From NCBI GenBank assembly GCA_964530325.1, contig CAZHAX010000001.1, forward strand, positions 62,001-126,000: 64,000 nt of DNA, written 5' to 3'. The notes under the pieces are model-generated. The model was not told where the DNA came from and made no database searches. It saw nothing but the letters and a program-made list of their open reading frames with translations. This DNA comes from CAZHAX01 sp964530325 (lineage in GTDB: Bacteria > Chloroflexota > Anaerolineae > B4-G1). This document shows positions 63,508 to 64,000 of the stretch, piece by piece. The stretch's first letter is position 1. Each line of letters opens with the position of its first letter. A program made the translations under genes and the position numbers.

Positions 63508-64000
63508 ATGGTGCCGAACTCGGAGAACTCAGGCGCGAAGCCAGCGGCCAGCGCAAGCACGACCCTCTCCTTTGGGCGGGCCAATGCATTCGCTTTGGTG
63601 TTCTTGCTCATCATCCTGGTGCTGTTCCAGGTTGCCTTCCGCCTCACCGGGGCCGAAGCCAAGGTGGAACCGAGTCTCGCCGGCCTGGGATTGCTCCTTC
63701 TCGGATTCGTCGGCGGCATCGTAGCCCACGAGTTCTTCCACGCCGTGGGGTGGATTACCGCGGGCAGGCTTTCCTGGAGCGATATCAAGTTCGGCTTCAA
63801 GGTGGAGGCGCTGACCCCCTACGCACACAGCAAGGTTCCCATGCCGGCCAATGCCTACCGTCTCGGCATCCTGCTCCCGGGCATCGTCACCGGGCTTCTT
63901 CCCGGCGTGGTTGGGATTGCCCTGGGCAGCTACAGCCTGACGGCACTCGGCGCTATTCTGCTTGGATCGGCCGGCGGCGACCTGCTGGCGCTATGGGCTA
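63508..64000 (+). CDS. DUF3267-like zinc metalloprotease, partial
   Basis: The ATG at 63508 opens a frame that runs off the right edge. The 164 visible residues have an N-terminal membrane helix, a second helix containing the zinc motif HEFFH (in IVAHEFFHAVGW), a cytoplasmic-looking segment FKVEALTPYAHSKVPM, and two further helices. This is the DUF3267 pattern of site-2-protease-like zincins. It begins four bases after the PurD-PurM stop codon. The second metal-binding motif is beyond the window. Confidence 0.85.
   Translation, partial: MVPNSENSGAKPAASASTTLSFGRANAFALVFLLIILVLFQVAFRLTGAEAKVEPSLAGLGLLLLGFVGGIVAHEFFHAVGWITAGRLSWSDIKFGFKVEALTPYAHSKVPMPANAYRLGILLPGIVTGLLPGVVGIALGSYSLTALGAILLGSAGGDLLALWA

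Noticed and set aside
61407..63800. A 797-codon minus-strand frame opposite the PurD-PurM gene
   Set aside because: It is a low-complexity shadow with no recognisable motif, while the plus strand encodes two complete enzymes.

Overview
The window is high-GC bacterial chromosomal DNA packed with genes, carrying one 100-N assembly gap (56500-56599), so it comes from a draft genome or metagenome assembly. The gene content suggests a member of the Chloroflexota, probably Anaerolineae-like. The pointers are lipoproteins with Pro/Thr-rich linkers after an AC lipobox, a PrsW-type membrane protein, roadblock and V4R proteins, a DUF72 protein, the RuvB/QueA block with a Ser/Thr kinase, an RpoC with a long N-terminal coiled-coil insertion, and a PurD-PurM fusion. 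This lineage call is inference from gene content; no rRNA or tRNA gene was found. Several promoters match the housekeeping TTGACA-N17-TATAAT consensus closely, and at least three genes appear to be transcribed leaderless or nearly so.

Layout. 1-2.7 kb (minus): small metabolic and membrane genes (DUF1295-like, DUF4345-like, SDR, GYD domain, CPBP). 3.0-5.4 kb (plus): a LysW-like zinc ribbon, an unknown protein and a fused HdrC-HdrB-like Fe-S protein. 5.5-10.9 kb (plus): five consecutive envelope genes: a PrsW-like protein without its catalytic residues, an anchored exported protein, a trypsin-like lipoprotein with three copies of an unfamiliar domain, and two related membrane proteins. 10.9-17.9 kb (minus): an operon that starts with mtnA and goes on to a CDP-glucose-derived deoxysugar pathway (rfbF, rfbG, SDR, rfbH), a glycosyltransferase and a PfkB kinase. 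18.1-22.4 kb (minus): rpoC without rpoB, from a strong promoter and ending in an intrinsic terminator. 22.7-32.3 kb (plus): roadblock and V4R proteins, then a surface-glycan block: polyprenyl-phosphate mannosyltransferase, a very large YfhO-flippase fusion, a small basic protein, and a glycosidase-like/O-antigen-ligase fusion.

32.3-45.4 kb holds a CBS-ACT protein, an SsnA-like aminohydrolase, a membrane 7TM-GAF regulator, ftsK behind a structured leader, a LysE exporter, a DUF72 protein and the minus-strand ruvB-kinase-DUF2905-membrane-queA operon. 45.5-51.9 kb (plus) holds an SLC13/TrkA-C transporter, a P2-type Ca2+-ATPase-like pump and a metallophosphoesterase. 51.9-59.3 kb (minus) is an exopolysaccharide operon: rmlD, two GT2 enzymes, rnhB (interrupted by the gap), a GT4 enzyme, two Wzz-like proteins, a BY-kinase-like ATPase and a long-form RmlA. 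59.5-64 kb (plus) holds a LysM lipoprotein, PlsC, the PurD-PurM fusion and the start of a DUF3267 metalloprotease.

The main theme is the cell envelope: nucleotide-sugar synthesis (CDP- and dTDP-linked), several GT2/GT4 enzymes, lipid-linked mannose, a flippase fused to a GT-C-like protein, a ligase fused to a glycosidase-like domain, and Wzz/BY-kinase control. The least familiar parts are the 5.5-10.9 kb envelope cluster and the two giant glycan fusions. I saw no CRISPR array, prophage, insertion sequence or recognisable defence island.
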